61,227 bases of DNA, from the NCBI GenBank assembly GCA_937974555.1, contig CALJKR010000045.1, positions 1 to 61,227 of the forward strand, in the 5' to 3' direction. This DNA is from an uncultured Flavobacteriales bacterium (GTDB lineage: Bacteria > Bacteroidota > Bacteroidia > Flavobacteriales_D > Sanyastnellaceae). The first letter of the stretch is position 1. Every line of letters begins with the position of its first letter. The translations under genes and the position numbers were made by a program. Under the pieces are notes generated by a model. The model was given only the letters and a program-made list of their open reading frames with translations, ran no database searches and was not told the origin of the DNA. Below are positions 49,744 through 58,529 of this stretch, in pieces.

Positions 49744-50472
49744 ATGTCTGAGGTAGTGAAGCCGTACAATCAAGGCTCAAAAAAACAAGAGGTGGAAGCG
49801 ATGTTTGATAACATCGCCCACAAATACGATTTTCTGAATCATTTCTTTTCTCTTGGAATTGACATCTTGTGGCGAAAGAAGGCCATTCGAATGATCAAGA
49901 AATTGAGTCCTAAATCCATTTTGGATGTAGCGACTGGAACGGGTGACTTTGCATTGTTGACTGCCAAACATTACAATGAGGTGGATGCCATCACGGGTAT
50001 TGACATCAGTGAGGGGATGTTGGAAGTGGGACGCAAGAAAATCAAGGAGCGCAACCTGGAGCACAAGTTGGTTTTTACCAAAGCGGATTCTGAGCAATTG
50101 CCTTTTGCAGAGGGAAGCTTTGATGTGGTCACTGTAGCATTTGGAGTGCGGAATTTTGAAAATCTAGAACAGGGCCTTGCGGAGATGTTCAGAGTAACCA
50201 AGGCCGGTGGCGCTGTGGCGATTATTGAATTTTCAAAACCCAAACATTTTCCTATCAAGCAACTTTTTGGTTTTTATTTCAAATTCATCATGCCCACCAT
50301 CGGCAATTGGTTATCCAAAGACAGCAGGGCATATACCTACCTTCCTGAATCGGTTCAGGCATTTCCAGAGGGCGATAAATTCAGAGATATCTTATCCAAA
50401 ATTGGATATTCAAAAGTTGAAATAATTTCCCTTTCGGGAGGGATAGCGAGCATTTATTTTGCTCGTAAATGA
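49744..50472 (+). CDS. menG: Demethylmenaquinone methyltransferase (UbiE/MenG)
   Basis: A 242-residue SAM-dependent C-methyltransferase; the start is ATG 49744 (MSEVVKPYNQGSKKQEVEAM). Motifs: MFDNIAHKYDFLNHFFSLG, LDVATGTGDFAL (SAM) and TVAFGVRNFENLEQGL. It makes menaquinone, the quinone that feeds electrons toward the cytochrome c/cbb3 branch. The stop overlaps the aroA ATG (ATGA). Confidence 0.95.
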   Translation: MSEVVKPYNQGSKKQEVEAMFDNIAHKYDFLNHFFSLGIDILWRKKAIRMIKKLSPKSILDVATGTGDFALLTAKHYNEVDAITGIDISEGMLEVGRKKIKERNLEHKLVFTKADSEQLPFAEGSFDVVTVAFGVRNFENLEQGLAEMFRVTKAGGAVAIIEFSKPKHFPIKQLFGFYFKFIMPTIGNWLSKDSRAYTYLPESVQAFPEGDKFRDILSKIGYSKVEIISLSGGIASIYFARK

Positions 50473-51740
50473 AAGTAACGGTTTTCCCTTCGGTGTTGTC
50501 TGGTGTGGTTTACGTTCCCACCAGTAAGAGTATTGCCCAGCGCATTGTCGCTTGTGCATCCATGGCTGTTGGGGAAACCCGAATATCCCATTTTCCTTCT
50601 TCGGATGATTGTCAGCATGCGCTGGAGATTGCCAGATCCTTGGGCGCGGTTGTGCGTTTGGACAACGAGCAATGGGTGATCAAAGGTGGATTTCCGCACA
50701 ATTTTCAATCCGATATACGCATGCCCAAAGGCGTGTTGTTTTGCGGAGAGAGCGGGCTGGCCGCGCGTATGTTCTCTCCGATTGCAGCTTTGTGGCACGA
50801 AGAGATGGTGATTGAAGGCGCGGGTACGTTGAATAAACGTTCCATGAAAACCTTGGAGGAATGGCTTCCGCAATTGGATGTCCGAGTAAAATTAAAAGAA
50901 CAAGGTTTGCCTGTCCGCATTCAAGGACCATTGGAAGGCGGGAAAGTGTTGGCGGATGATGTGCATTCGTCCCAGTTTGTTACGGGTTTGATGCTCGCGG
51001 GCGCGGCATCCAAGAAAGGAGTGGAACTAGAAATTGCCAAGGTTCCAAGCATCGGATATGTAGATACCACCATCGCTGTGGCCAAGCGATTTAATGTGGA
51101 GATTGAAAAGACCAATACTGGTTTTTGGGCAAAAGGTGGACAGAAGTATCAAGCACGGCAAATTACGGTGGATGGGGATTGGAGTGGTGCTGCTTTTTTG
51201 TTGGTGGCGGCCGCACTTTGCGCCGAGGACGGCCTTTTGATTCAAGGATTGTCTACTGAGATTCCGCAAGCGGATCAAGCGATTTTGGAAGTCCTGAAGT
51301 TGGCGCGCGTGCGAGTGGAAGAAGAACCTACGGGTTACCGCGTATTTGCATCCAAAATCAAAGGTTTTCAATTTGACGCTACCGATTGTCCGGACCTTAT
51401 TCCTATCCTTGCGGTGCTGGCTGTTTACGGAGATGCGCCCAGTGTCATCAAAGGCGCCAAGAGATTGGCTGACAAAGAATCCAATCGAGCCAAGGCCATT
51501 CAACACGAATGGTCCAAGATGGGCATCAATACAGTTTTGCGTGGCGATGAATTGAAAGTGTATCCCAAAGCGATCCAATCTGTTCACGTGCACGGGCACG
51601 ATGACCATCGCATGGTAATGGCATTGGCGGTGATGGCCTTGGGTGGTGCAAGTCTAACCATTCATTCCGCTCAAGCGGTGACCAAATCATATCCAGAATT
51701 CTTTGAGGTTATCAAGTCTCTTGGTGCTCGAATCGAATAA
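50469..51740 (+). CDS. aroA: EPSP synthase (3-phosphoshikimate 1-carboxyvinyltransferase)
   Basis: A 423-residue shikimate-pathway enzyme. The N-terminal substrate motif is PTSKSIAQR (variant of PGSKSISNR), followed by CGESGLAARMF at the phosphate-binding turn, SSQFVTGLMLA, and the C-terminal DHRMVMALAV. The domain order matches AroA. It feeds chorismate for aromatic amino acids and menaquinone; DAHP synthase/chorismate mutase occurs 6 kb further on. It overlaps menG by 4 bases. Confidence 0.93.
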   Translation: MKVTVFPSVLSGVVYVPTSKSIAQRIVACASMAVGETRISHFPSSDDCQHALEIARSLGAVVRLDNEQWVIKGGFPHNFQSDIRMPKGVLFCGESGLAARMFSPIAALWHEEMVIEGAGTLNKRSMKTLEEWLPQLDVRVKLKEQGLPVRIQGPLEGGKVLADDVHSSQFVTGLMLAGAASKKGVELEIAKVPSIGYVDTTIAVAKRFNVEIEKTNTGFWAKGGQKYQARQITVDGDWSGAAFLLVAAALCAEDGLLIQGLSTEIPQADQAILEVLKLARVRVEEEPTGYRVFASKIKGFQFDATDCPDLIPILAVLAVYGDAPSVIKGAKRLADKESNRAKAIQHEWSKMGINTVLRGDELKVYPKAIQSVHVHGHDDHRMVMALAVMALGGASLTIHSAQAVTKSYPEFFEVIKSLGARIE

Positions 51741-51760
51741 ACTTCTTACTTTCGTGACGC

Positions 51761-52798
51761 ATGAAATTTAACGCTTCACAAATCGCAATGATGCTCCAGG
51801 GAACCTTGGAGGGAAACGATGTTGCAGTTGGAACATTGTCTAAAATTGAAGAGGGAAAAGTGGGTTCGTTGTCTTTTTTATCAAACCCCAAATACCAGCC
51901 TTTTATTTATACCACCCAAGCTTCTGTGGTGATTGTCAATGAAGATTTTCATCCGGAGCAGGCACTGCCAGTGGGTTTGTCGTTGATTCGTGTGAAAGAT
52001 GCCTATGGCGCATTTGCACAATTGCTCCAGGCCTACAACCAGTTTCTTTTGCCGGTTCCGGGAATCAGTCAATTTTCAAGTATTGATCCCTCTGCGGAAA
52101 TTGGAGCCAATGTGCACATCGGGGATTGGGTATCAGTAGGTGCGGGAGCGGTGATCGCGGATGGTGCTATATTACAAAATGGAGTGGTGATTGGCGCCCG
52201 TGTGAAAATTGGAAAGTCTACCGTTCTTTTTCCAGGTGTAAAGGTCTACCATGAATGCGTGATAGGTGAGGCTTGTACCATTCATGCCAATGCAGTTATT
52301 GGCAGTGATGGATTTGGTTTTGCGCCCAATGCGGATAACCAGTACAGCAAGATTCCTCAGATTGGAAATGTGATCATCGAAGATCATGTGGATGTAGGAG
52401 CCAATACCACGATTGATCGCGCTACCATGGGGTCTACCATTATTCGAAAGGGAGTGAAGTTGGACAATTTGATTCAAATTGGACACAATGTTGAGATAGG
52501 TGAAAATACGGTGATCGCCGCGCAAACCGGTGTAGCGGGTTCAACCAAAATTGGTAAGAATTGTATGATTGGCGGACAGGTAGGTTTTGCAGGACATATC
52601 CACATTGCGGACGGCACCAAGATTGCCGCCCAATCCGGTGTGGCAGGTACGATCAAAACCGAGGGTACTACCATCATGGGAACCCCGGCTATGCCCATCA
52701 TGGATTTCAATAAATCCTATATCTTTTTCAAGAAACTTCCAGCTTTGCAAAAAACTGTCGATGCATTAAAGGCATGGGTGGATAGTCAAGCCAAATAA
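51761..52798 (+). CDS. lpxD: UDP-3-O-acylglucosamine N-acyltransferase
   Basis: A 345-residue left-handed beta-helix protein. The N-terminal ~100 residues are the LpxD uridine-binding domain (LSKIEEGKVGSLSFLSNPKY), followed by many hexapeptide repeats (IGANVHIGDWVSVGAGAVIA...) containing the NAVIGSDGFGF stretch and the catalytic-type His in QIGHNVEIG. It adds the second hydroxyacyl chain in lipid A synthesis. A TACTTTCG box (one mismatch) lies 6 bases before the ATG. Confidence 0.95.
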   Translation: MKFNASQIAMMLQGTLEGNDVAVGTLSKIEEGKVGSLSFLSNPKYQPFIYTTQASVVIVNEDFHPEQALPVGLSLIRVKDAYGAFAQLLQAYNQFLLPVPGISQFSSIDPSAEIGANVHIGDWVSVGAGAVIADGAILQNGVVIGARVKIGKSTVLFPGVKVYHECVIGEACTIHANAVIGSDGFGFAPNADNQYSKIPQIGNVIIEDHVDVGANTTIDRATMGSTIIRKGVKLDNLIQIGHNVEIGENTVIAAQTGVAGSTKIGKNCMIGGQVGFAGHIHIADGTKIAAQSGVAGTIKTEGTTIMGTPAMPIMDFNKSYIFFKKLPALQKTVDALKAWVDSQAK

Positions 52799-52802
52799 GG
52801 CC

Positions 52803-53573
52803 ATGCGTTTTTTCGGTCATATGCTCCAACGTCGATGTCTACATGCATGGAAAGCTGTGGGACGTCACGGGGTTCATTCTCCATTGGTGTATGGTTTGAT
52901 TGATCGCGATTTGAAGACGCCTTTGCCAAGGGAGGTTCAGGAAATTGAGAAGCACAGAATCTCTATGTTGTCTTCCAAGGAAACTTGGCAAGCGCAGGAT
53001 TTGGGCGCGGGCTCTCGTTTGACAAACAAAACTTTGGGACAAGCCGTTCATTCCGCTACCAGCACCCCCAAAAAAGGGGCTTTTTTGTTCCGATGGGTGA
53101 ATCGTTTTCAACCTAAAAATATCCTTGAACTGGGAAGCCACGTGGGCATTGGTTCGGCGTACCTGTTGTCCGGGAATCGCGAAGCATACCTTACAACCAT
53201 TGAGGGCGATCCATTTTTGCATCAGCGTGCCCAGGAATATTTGCAAAGCATTTCGAACAAAGTAACTGCAATTCAAGGGAATTTTGACGAGGTGTTGCCG
53301 CGTGTATTGCCTCAGCACAAATGGGACTTGGTGGTCATCGATGGCAACCACCGCGGGGAGGCTTTATTGCGTTATTTCGAGTGGGTTTTGCCGCACCTCA
53401 ATGAAAACGCATGGGTGTTAATGGATGATATCCATTGGTCTCCTGATATGTCTGAAGCTTGGCAACAGTTGGTGAACCATTGCGGCAATCGTTTAACCTT
53501 GGATTTTTTCCAATGGGGAGCGTACTTGCATGCTGCACGTAATCAAAAGGAACACTTCCTTTTGCATCCGTGA
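52803..53573 (+). CDS. Class I SAM-dependent methyltransferase
   Basis: A 256-residue protein starting 4 bases after lpxD. The SAM-binding motif is ILELGSHVGIGSAYLL (about residues 102-117), with the acidic second strand ..YLTTIEGDP and WDLVVIDGNHRGEALLRYF. The N-terminal GRHGVHSPLVYGLID motif is shared by a Bacteroidota group. Sequence does not identify the substrate. It converges with the secreted protein at 53578. Confidence 0.83.
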   Translation: MRFFGHMLQRRCLHAWKAVGRHGVHSPLVYGLIDRDLKTPLPREVQEIEKHRISMLSSKETWQAQDLGAGSRLTNKTLGQAVHSATSTPKKGAFLFRWVNRFQPKNILELGSHVGIGSAYLLSGNREAYLTTIEGDPFLHQRAQEYLQSISNKVTAIQGNFDEVLPRVLPQHKWDLVVIDGNHRGEALLRYFEWVLPHLNENAWVLMDDIHWSPDMSEAWQQLVNHCGNRLTLDFFQWGAYLHAARNQKEHFLLHP

Positions 53574-53577
53574 TCTT

Positions 53578-54672
53578 TTAAAATTTTCTGACCGGAATCC
53601 CGCTGATGTTCACGCTCTTGGCTTGGATATCGCTGAAGTCAAAATCGAAATCATAGACGGCCCCATAGGTCGCATTTTGCTGTGAAGAGGTCCAATGGAA
53701 AGGACCTGGAATATTGCCAATGTTGTTGGCGTACAAATTGTCGTGAATCAAATTCATTTCCGCGTTGTTGGGCAAGTACCAATCGCTAAAACCATTGACA
53801 CTGTAATTGTCTATGATTCTGGCTACGGCATTGGTAGCAGAGCATCCCGCGACGATTGCGGTGGTGTTCACATCCCCTGCGCCTATTGTATTGCTTATAC
53901 CAGCGATCAGGGTACCTTGACATCCCCAAATGCCTGAGAAAGAGGTAGGATAAACCTCCAAATATCTCCAACCGTTGCTGTAACTTCCTTTGTCATAAAA
54001 GACATAACCACCGGCAGGACCTTGACTGCCGACGCTGTAACTGGTCGTTCCTGCACAAACGCATTGCGCGTTGTATTGATCGTTGGTGGTTGCAGCATTC
54101 CCATCATCGCAAGCTTGTCCTGTGATGTGGCATGATCCGTCATCTTGTGTAGCCGCTGAATTGTAGTTGCATGCGGAGGTGTTGGTACATCCAAAAACGT
54201 AGTTGGCTGCACTTAAACCTGGAATGATGATGGCGTTTTGACCAATGATCAAAGTGTCCCCTGTGACTGAAGTTCTGACGGGTATATCCTGCGCATAAAA
54301 GGCGTACGGAACACTTTTTAATTGTTCTGTGCCTACGCCAACCCAGCCTTGTCCCAAATTCACATCCACTTGCAAGAACTTGCTCCCATTTCCCCAATCT
54401 ACGGTGCTGAAATTCCCCATGGTTACTGTGCCATTGCCAATAACAGCTGAAATGAGTCCTTGGGCATCGGTGGTCAAGTTTTGGGTCTCCTGATAACTGA
54501 TGGTTCCGGCGGCACTTCCTTCACGAATACAGAATCGCGTGTTGGAGCTCTGATTCGCTAGGACTTCTCCTGCGGCATTGCGCAAGATGCATTGATAAGA
54601 AAATCCTTGAGGTGCTTGAGACCAGGTCGTCGGGCTGATGAACAAGAAGAGTATGATTCCAATGAATTTCAT
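53578..54672 (-). CDS. Secreted protein with GCTN-type Cys loop and DUF1566-like domain
   Basis: A 364-residue exported protein with signal peptide MKFIGIILFLFISPTTWSQ and an N-terminal YQCILRNAAGEVLANQSS domain common in Bacteroidota surface proteins. A Cys-rich loop (GCTNTSACNYNS, DDGSC, GQACDDGN) follows near residues 160-205. The C-terminal half (QGPAGGYVFYDKGSYSNGWR...WYLPNNAEMNLI...WTSSQQ) resembles DUF1566/Lcl C-type domains. Function unknown. TATCTTGG lies 4 bases before its ATG on the minus strand. Confidence 0.75.
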   Translation of the reverse strand: MKFIGIILFLFISPTTWSQAPQGFSYQCILRNAAGEVLANQSSNTRFCIREGSAAGTISYQETQNLTTDAQGLISAVIGNGTVTMGNFSTVDWGNGSKFLQVDVNLGQGWVGVGTEQLKSVPYAFYAQDIPVRTSVTGDTLIIGQNAIIIPGLSAANYVFGCTNTSACNYNSAATQDDGSCHITGQACDDGNAATTNDQYNAQCVCAGTTSYSVGSQGPAGGYVFYDKGSYSNGWRYLEVYPTSFSGIWGCQGTLIAGISNTIGAGDVNTTAIVAGCSATNAVARIIDNYSVNGFSDWYLPNNAEMNLIHDNLYANNIGNIPGPFHWTSSQQNATYGAVYDFDFDFSDIQAKSVNISGIPVRKF

Positions 54673-54703
54673 AATGCCAAGATAAGTATGATTTTTAGTT
54701 TTC

Positions 54704-54711
54704 TATCTTTG
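54704..54711 (+). promoter_or_regulatory. TAnnTTTG box 5 nt before glutaredoxin-like gene
   Basis: TATCTTTG-GTCCA-ATG; exact consensus. It lies back-to-back with the promoter region of the divergent secreted protein. Confidence 0.55.
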
Positions 54712-54716
54712 GTCCA

Positions 54717-55046
54717 ATGAAATATGCATTGAGTTTAACCGCGTTTTTAATGGTGCTGGGATGGATTTCTTGTCAAATGGGACAAAACTACCAACCAGCA
54801 GAATTGATTATATATACCAAGGACGGATGCCCACGGTGTGCCGAGGCCAAGGAGATTCTTCAGGCCCGAGGTCGCACGTTTATTGAGAAAAATATAAGCA
54901 ACCCTCAGAACAGAGAAGAGATGTGGAATCTATTGCATCAAAAAAGTGGAGGAGAATCGGTTCGGCTGGTGATGCCAGTTGTGGTTGTCGAGGGAGAGGT
55001 GTATTACAACTTACCGCAGCTCGATACGTTCTTCTCGGGAATTTAA
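54717..55046 (+). CDS. Glutaredoxin-like lipoprotein
   Basis: A 109-residue predicted lipoprotein (MKYALSLTAFLMVLGWISC; lipobox Cys19) followed by a glutaredoxin/NrdH-type fold: IIYTKDGCPRCAEAKEIL with a CPRC redox motif, and VRLVMPVVVVEGEVY with the cis-Pro loop. Anchored at the membrane outside the cytoplasm it could reduce disulfides in the periplasm. It ends by overlapping the folE end (4 bases, convergent). Confidence 0.82.
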   Translation: MKYALSLTAFLMVLGWISCQMGQNYQPAELIIYTKDGCPRCAEAKEILQARGRTFIEKNISNPQNREEMWNLLHQKSGGESVRLVMPVVVVEGEVYYNLPQLDTFFSGI

Positions 55047-55711
55047 GCCGGCAATTGGATGTAACGGAGAAATTCGTTTTTCTTCTCTTCACTCGCAAAC
55101 TGCCCGCTGTATGCGCTGGTTACGGTGGCTGAATTGATATCCTGCACTCCACGGCTGCTCACACACAAATGAACAGCATCAATCAAAACCGCCACATCAT
55201 CTGTCTTCAATACTTTCTTCAATTCATTGGCGATTTGAATGGTAAGACGTTCTTGTACTTGAGGTCTTTTGGCAAAATATTGAACAATGCGGTTCAATTT
55301 GGAAAGCCCAATCACTTGGCCATTGCTGATGTAGGCGATATGCGCTTTGCCCATAATGGGGACAAAATGGTGCTCACAATTCGAAAAGAAAGTAATGTTC
55401 TTCTCTACCAACATCTCGTTGTATTGGTACTTGTTTTCAAACAATTTGATATCCGGACGGTTCTCAGGAAGTAGACCAGAGAAAATTTCCTTGACATACA
55501 TTTTGGCCACGCGATGCGGTGTACCTGAAAGGCTGTCGTCCGTTCGATCCAGCCCCAAGATGTCCATAATGGCACCAAAGTGCTGTTCAATCTTTTGAAT
55601 TTTTTCTTCTTCACTCAAATCAAAAGCATCAGCACGCATGGGCGTATCGATGGAGGTCATCACATGTTGATCACCCATCTCGTCTATTTGAACCATTAAT
55701 TCCTTCTCCAT
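55043..55711 (-). CDS. folE: GTP cyclohydrolase I
   Basis: A 222-residue enzyme that makes dihydroneopterin triphosphate from GTP, the first step toward tetrahydrofolate. Zinc ligands and active-site motifs are visible: SNCEHHFVPIMGKAHIAY (Cys and His) and LCVSSRGVQD (Cys). The ATG at 55711 (MEKELMVQIDEM) is chosen; the TTG-initiated frame to 55747 adds a stretch that does not fit. THF feeds MetF/MetH elsewhere in the window. Confidence 0.95.
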   Translation of the reverse strand: MEKELMVQIDEMGDQHVMTSIDTPMRADAFDLSEEEKIQKIEQHFGAIMDILGLDRTDDSLSGTPHRVAKMYVKEIFSGLLPENRPDIKLFENKYQYNEMLVEKNITFFSNCEHHFVPIMGKAHIAYISNGQVIGLSKLNRIVQYFAKRPQVQERLTIQIANELKKVLKTDDVAVLIDAVHLCVSSRGVQDINSATVTSAYSGQFASEEKKNEFLRYIQLPA

Positions 55712-55790
55712 GGTGATTAAACCATCGGATGAGGAAATTGTTCGCAAAAAATGATTATCATTGTGAAATCAAAACCTTAAAGAAAAATTT

Positions 55791-57215
55791 ATGTCAATTT
55801 GGAGAAAGAAGCCGGTAGAAGCGTATCATGCCGATGCGAGTAAGAGTGAGTTGAACCGTGTTTTAACACGTTGGGGTTTAACTTCCTTGGGAATCGGAGC
55901 CATTATTGGAGGAGGAATTTTTACCTTAACAGGAATTGCCGCCCATGATCATGCAGGTCCGGCTTTGGCTTTGTCCTTCATTATCGCGGGTGTGGGTTGT
56001 TTGTTTGCATCGCTATGTTATGCAGAGTTTGCATCAGTATTACCAGTTGAGGGTTCGGCTTATGCCTATGCCTACGGAACCATCGGTGAATTGTTTGCTT
56101 GGTTCATCGGTTGGAATTTGATTTTGGAATATATGATGGGCGCCACTACAGTGGCAGTGGCTTGGAGCGGGTATTTCAATAAATTATTGCATCTATTCGG
56201 ATTGCACATTCCGGATTATTTAACCAATGACCCCGTATCTCATGGTGGACCCGCATTTAACCTGTTGGCCTTCTTGATTACTTGGGTAATCACCGCCATC
56301 TTGGTAAAGGGAATCAAGGAAGCAGCCAAGACCAACAACATCATAGTAATATTGAAAGTAGCGGTTGTATTGTTCGTCATCATTGCAGGAGCGTTTTATG
56401 TAGACACCGCGAATTGGCATCCGTTTATCCCCAACGAAGTGGTTGGCGCCAATGGCGAAGTACAGTTTGGAGTGGGAGGTGTGTTAACGGCTGCTACCAT
56501 TGTATTTTTTGCTTACATCGGATTTGATGCAGTATCTACCCAAGCGGGGGAAGCCATCAATCCTAAGAAAGACGTTCCGTTTGCCATTATCGCTTCTTTG
56601 GTAATCTGTACCTTATTGTACATTTTGGTATCATTGGTATTGACAGGAATGGTGCCATACACGGACTTGGATTTGAAAGCACCTGTCGCTTCTGCTTTTG
56701 AGGGAGCAGGAATCAATTGGGCTGTTTATTTGATTACCATCGCAGCAACCGCAGGATTGATGTCCGTCATGTTGGTGATGATGTTGGGACAAACAAGAAT
56801 ATTCTTGGGCATGTCCAAGGATGGATTGTTGCCTTACAACATCTTTGGTAAATTACATCCGACGTTCAAGACCCCATACCGTTCAACCATCTTGGTAGGA
56901 TTCATCATCTCTTTGGTATCGGCATTGACGCCCATCAATACCGTTTCTGAGATGTGTTCCATGGGAACCTTGTTGGCTTTCGCCATGGTGTGCGTTGCAG
57001 TATTGATCTTGCGAGTGAAGCAACCCCATTTGGATCGTCCTTACAAAACACCGTTTTTGTATTTTGTGGCTCCTGCAGGTGCATTGTTCAATGTGTTTTT
57101 AATGTCTTATGTTAGAGCCCATACTTGGTATGCCTTTTTGATTTGGGGAGCAGTGGGCGTATTGGTTTACTTCTTATACAGCCGAAGACACTCTCATTTG
57201 CATCCGAAGGGATAA
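55791..57215 (+). CDS. APC-family amino acid permease
   Basis: A 474-residue inner-membrane protein with 12 predicted helices. The start of the first helix (LGIGAIIGGGIFTLTGIAAH) carries the APC GxG(I)GGGIF motif; other signatures are VLPVEGSAYAYAYGTIGELF and FFAYIGFDAVSTQAGEAINP. The sequence resembles the cationic amino acid transporter (CAT/YfnA) group. The substrate is not determined. A terminator follows. Confidence 0.9.
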   Translation: MSIWRKKPVEAYHADASKSELNRVLTRWGLTSLGIGAIIGGGIFTLTGIAAHDHAGPALALSFIIAGVGCLFASLCYAEFASVLPVEGSAYAYAYGTIGELFAWFIGWNLILEYMMGATTVAVAWSGYFNKLLHLFGLHIPDYLTNDPVSHGGPAFNLLAFLITWVITAILVKGIKEAAKTNNIIVILKVAVVLFVIIAGAFYVDTANWHPFIPNEVVGANGEVQFGVGGVLTAATIVFFAYIGFDAVSTQAGEAINPKKDVPFAIIASLVICTLLYILVSLVLTGMVPYTDLDLKAPVASAFEGAGINWAVYLITIAATAGLMSVMLVMMLGQTRIFLGMSKDGLLPYNIFGKLHPTFKTPYRSTILVGFIISLVSALTPINTVSEMCSMGTLLAFAMVCVAVLILRVKQPHLDRPYKTPFLYFVAPAGALFNVFLMSYVRAHTWYAFLIWGAVGVLVYFLYSRRHSHLHPKG

Positions 57216-57233
57216 AAGATAATTTTTTGAAAG

Positions 57234-57259
57234 AAGCCGTCCTTTGTGACGGCTTTTTT
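57234..57259 (+). terminator. Rho-independent terminator
   Basis: AAGCCGTC-CTTTGT-GACGGCTT followed by T-run, 18 bases after the permease stop. Confidence 0.88.
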
Positions 57260-57273
57260 ATTTGCTTAAGAAC

Positions 57274-57281
57274 TACCTTTG
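57274..57281 (+). promoter_or_regulatory. TAnnTTTG box 6 nt before DAHPS-CM
   Basis: TACCTTTG-TCCTTG-ATG; exact consensus, start at 57288. Confidence 0.55.
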
Positions 57282-57287
57282 TCCTTG

Positions 57288-58358
57288 ATGGAAAGATTTT
57301 CGATTCGTGGTTTTGTGAACCGCAAACAGCCTTTGCTGATTGCAGGGCCGTGTGGTGTGGAGAGCGAGACTCAAGTGATGAATACGCTGGAGCCTTTGGC
57401 TTTGAGTGGTAAGGTGCATTTGATTCGTGCGGGTTTATGGAAGCCCAGAACGCGTCCCAATTCTTTTGAAGGTTTGGGGGAGCAGGGTATTCCTTGGTTG
57501 ATTGATGCTAGATCCAAATTCAATATTCCCATTATGACAGAGGTGGCCAAGGCCCATCATGTCGAAGTGTGTCTAAAGAACAATTTTGATGCGCTTTGGA
57601 TTGGCGCCCGAACTGTCGCCAATCCTTTCAGCGTGCAAGAAATTGCTGATGCATTGAAAGGGACTGATATTCCCGTTTTTGTGAAAAACCCTATCCACCC
57701 TGATCTTGCCCTTTGGATTGGGGCGATTGAACGTATTCAAAACGCAGGTGTCACGGATGTCGCTGCGATCCATCGCGGGTTCTCAACGGGCTCTCCAACA
57801 ATCTATCGCAACCAACCGCTATGGGAGATGCCCATAGCGCTCAAAACGGAATTGCCAGATTTGCCCATTATTTGCGACCCCAGCCACATCTCCGGAAAAC
57901 GTGATCTTATTTTGCAAGTGGCACAAAAGGCGGCCGATCTCAATATGAATGGGTGGATGATTGAATCACACTGCGCTCCCGATACAGCCCTTAGTGATGC
58001 ACAGCAGCAATTGACGCCCGAGGCTTTGTTGAAATTGATCGACCAGATTACGGTTCGCGATACCACCGATGCGCATATTGATGATTGCCCTGAGATTAAA
58101 AAATGGCGTCAAGAAATGGACGTGCTGGATCAAGAAATTATCGCGTTACTCGGCAATCGAATGCGATTGGCTGAAACCATAGGGGCCTATAAAAAGGAAA
58201 AGAACCTCACTATTTTTTCTCTCAATCGTTGGAAAGAAATCCTAGAAAGTAGACAGGCGCAAGGTGAAGATGTCGGACTTTCCATTCGATTTTTAAAAAC
58301 TTACCTCGAGGCGCTTCATGCCGAAAGTATTCGTCATCAGGTAGATGTCATGAAATAA
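57288..58358 (+). CDS. Bifunctional DAHP synthase/chorismate mutase (type II)
   Basis: A 356-residue fusion. Residues 1-260 are DAHP synthase (LLIAGPCGVESETQ; RAGLWKPRTRPNSFEG; FVKNP; CDPSHISGKR metal/PEP motifs). Residues 270-356 are an AroQ chorismate mutase (WRQEMDVLDQEIIALLGNRM...IGAYKKEKNLTIFSLNRWKE). The fusion catalyses the first step of the shikimate pathway and the committed step to Phe/Tyr, and the CM part probably acts as an allosteric sensor. The frame from 57279 has only a TTG; the ATG at 57288 is chosen. A terminator follows. Confidence 0.93.
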   Translation: MERFSIRGFVNRKQPLLIAGPCGVESETQVMNTLEPLALSGKVHLIRAGLWKPRTRPNSFEGLGEQGIPWLIDARSKFNIPIMTEVAKAHHVEVCLKNNFDALWIGARTVANPFSVQEIADALKGTDIPVFVKNPIHPDLALWIGAIERIQNAGVTDVAAIHRGFSTGSPTIYRNQPLWEMPIALKTELPDLPIICDPSHISGKRDLILQVAQKAADLNMNGWMIESHCAPDTALSDAQQQLTPEALLKLIDQITVRDTTDAHIDDCPEIKKWRQEMDVLDQEIIALLGNRMRLAETIGAYKKEKNLTIFSLNRWKEILESRQAQGEDVGLSIRFLKTYLEALHAESIRHQVDVMK

Positions 58359-58360
58359 AA

Positions 58361-58386
58361 AAAGGCTGAGTTTTCAGCCTTTTTTT
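58361..58386. terminator. Bidirectional Rho-independent terminator
   Basis: AAAGGCTGA-GTTT-TCAGCCTTT with A-run on one side and T-run on the other; it ends DAHPS-CM and the convergent tRNA-Leu transcript. Confidence 0.9.
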
Positions 58387-58387
58387 G

Positions 58388-58469
58388 TGCCCAGGACAGG
58401 ACTCGAACCTGCACAGATCGCTCCATACGCACCTCAAGCGCACGTGTATACCAATTTCACCACCTGGGC
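58388..58469 (-). tRNA. tRNA-Leu (anticodon GAG)
   Basis: On the minus strand an 82-base cloverleaf: acceptor GCCCAGG pairs with CCTGGGC; anticodon loop TTGAGGT (stem TGCGC/GCGTA) with anticodon GAG; a long class II variable arm; T-loop GGTTCGAGTCC. It decodes CUC and CUU. CCA is not encoded. A TACCTTTG box ends 8 bases before the mature 5' end, calibrating the promoter-to-RNA distance in this genome. Confidence 0.9.
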
Positions 58470-58477
58470 GAGCGTTG

Positions 58478-58485
58478 CAAAGGTA
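58478..58485 (-). promoter_or_regulatory. tRNA-Leu promoter box
   Basis: TACCTTTG on the minus strand, 8 bases before the mature tRNA 5' end; transcription must start within those 8 bases. Confidence 0.75.
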
Positions 58486-58529
58486 AGCATGCGATGGCAT
58501 TCTCACAACTGATGCATTATCTTTCCAAC

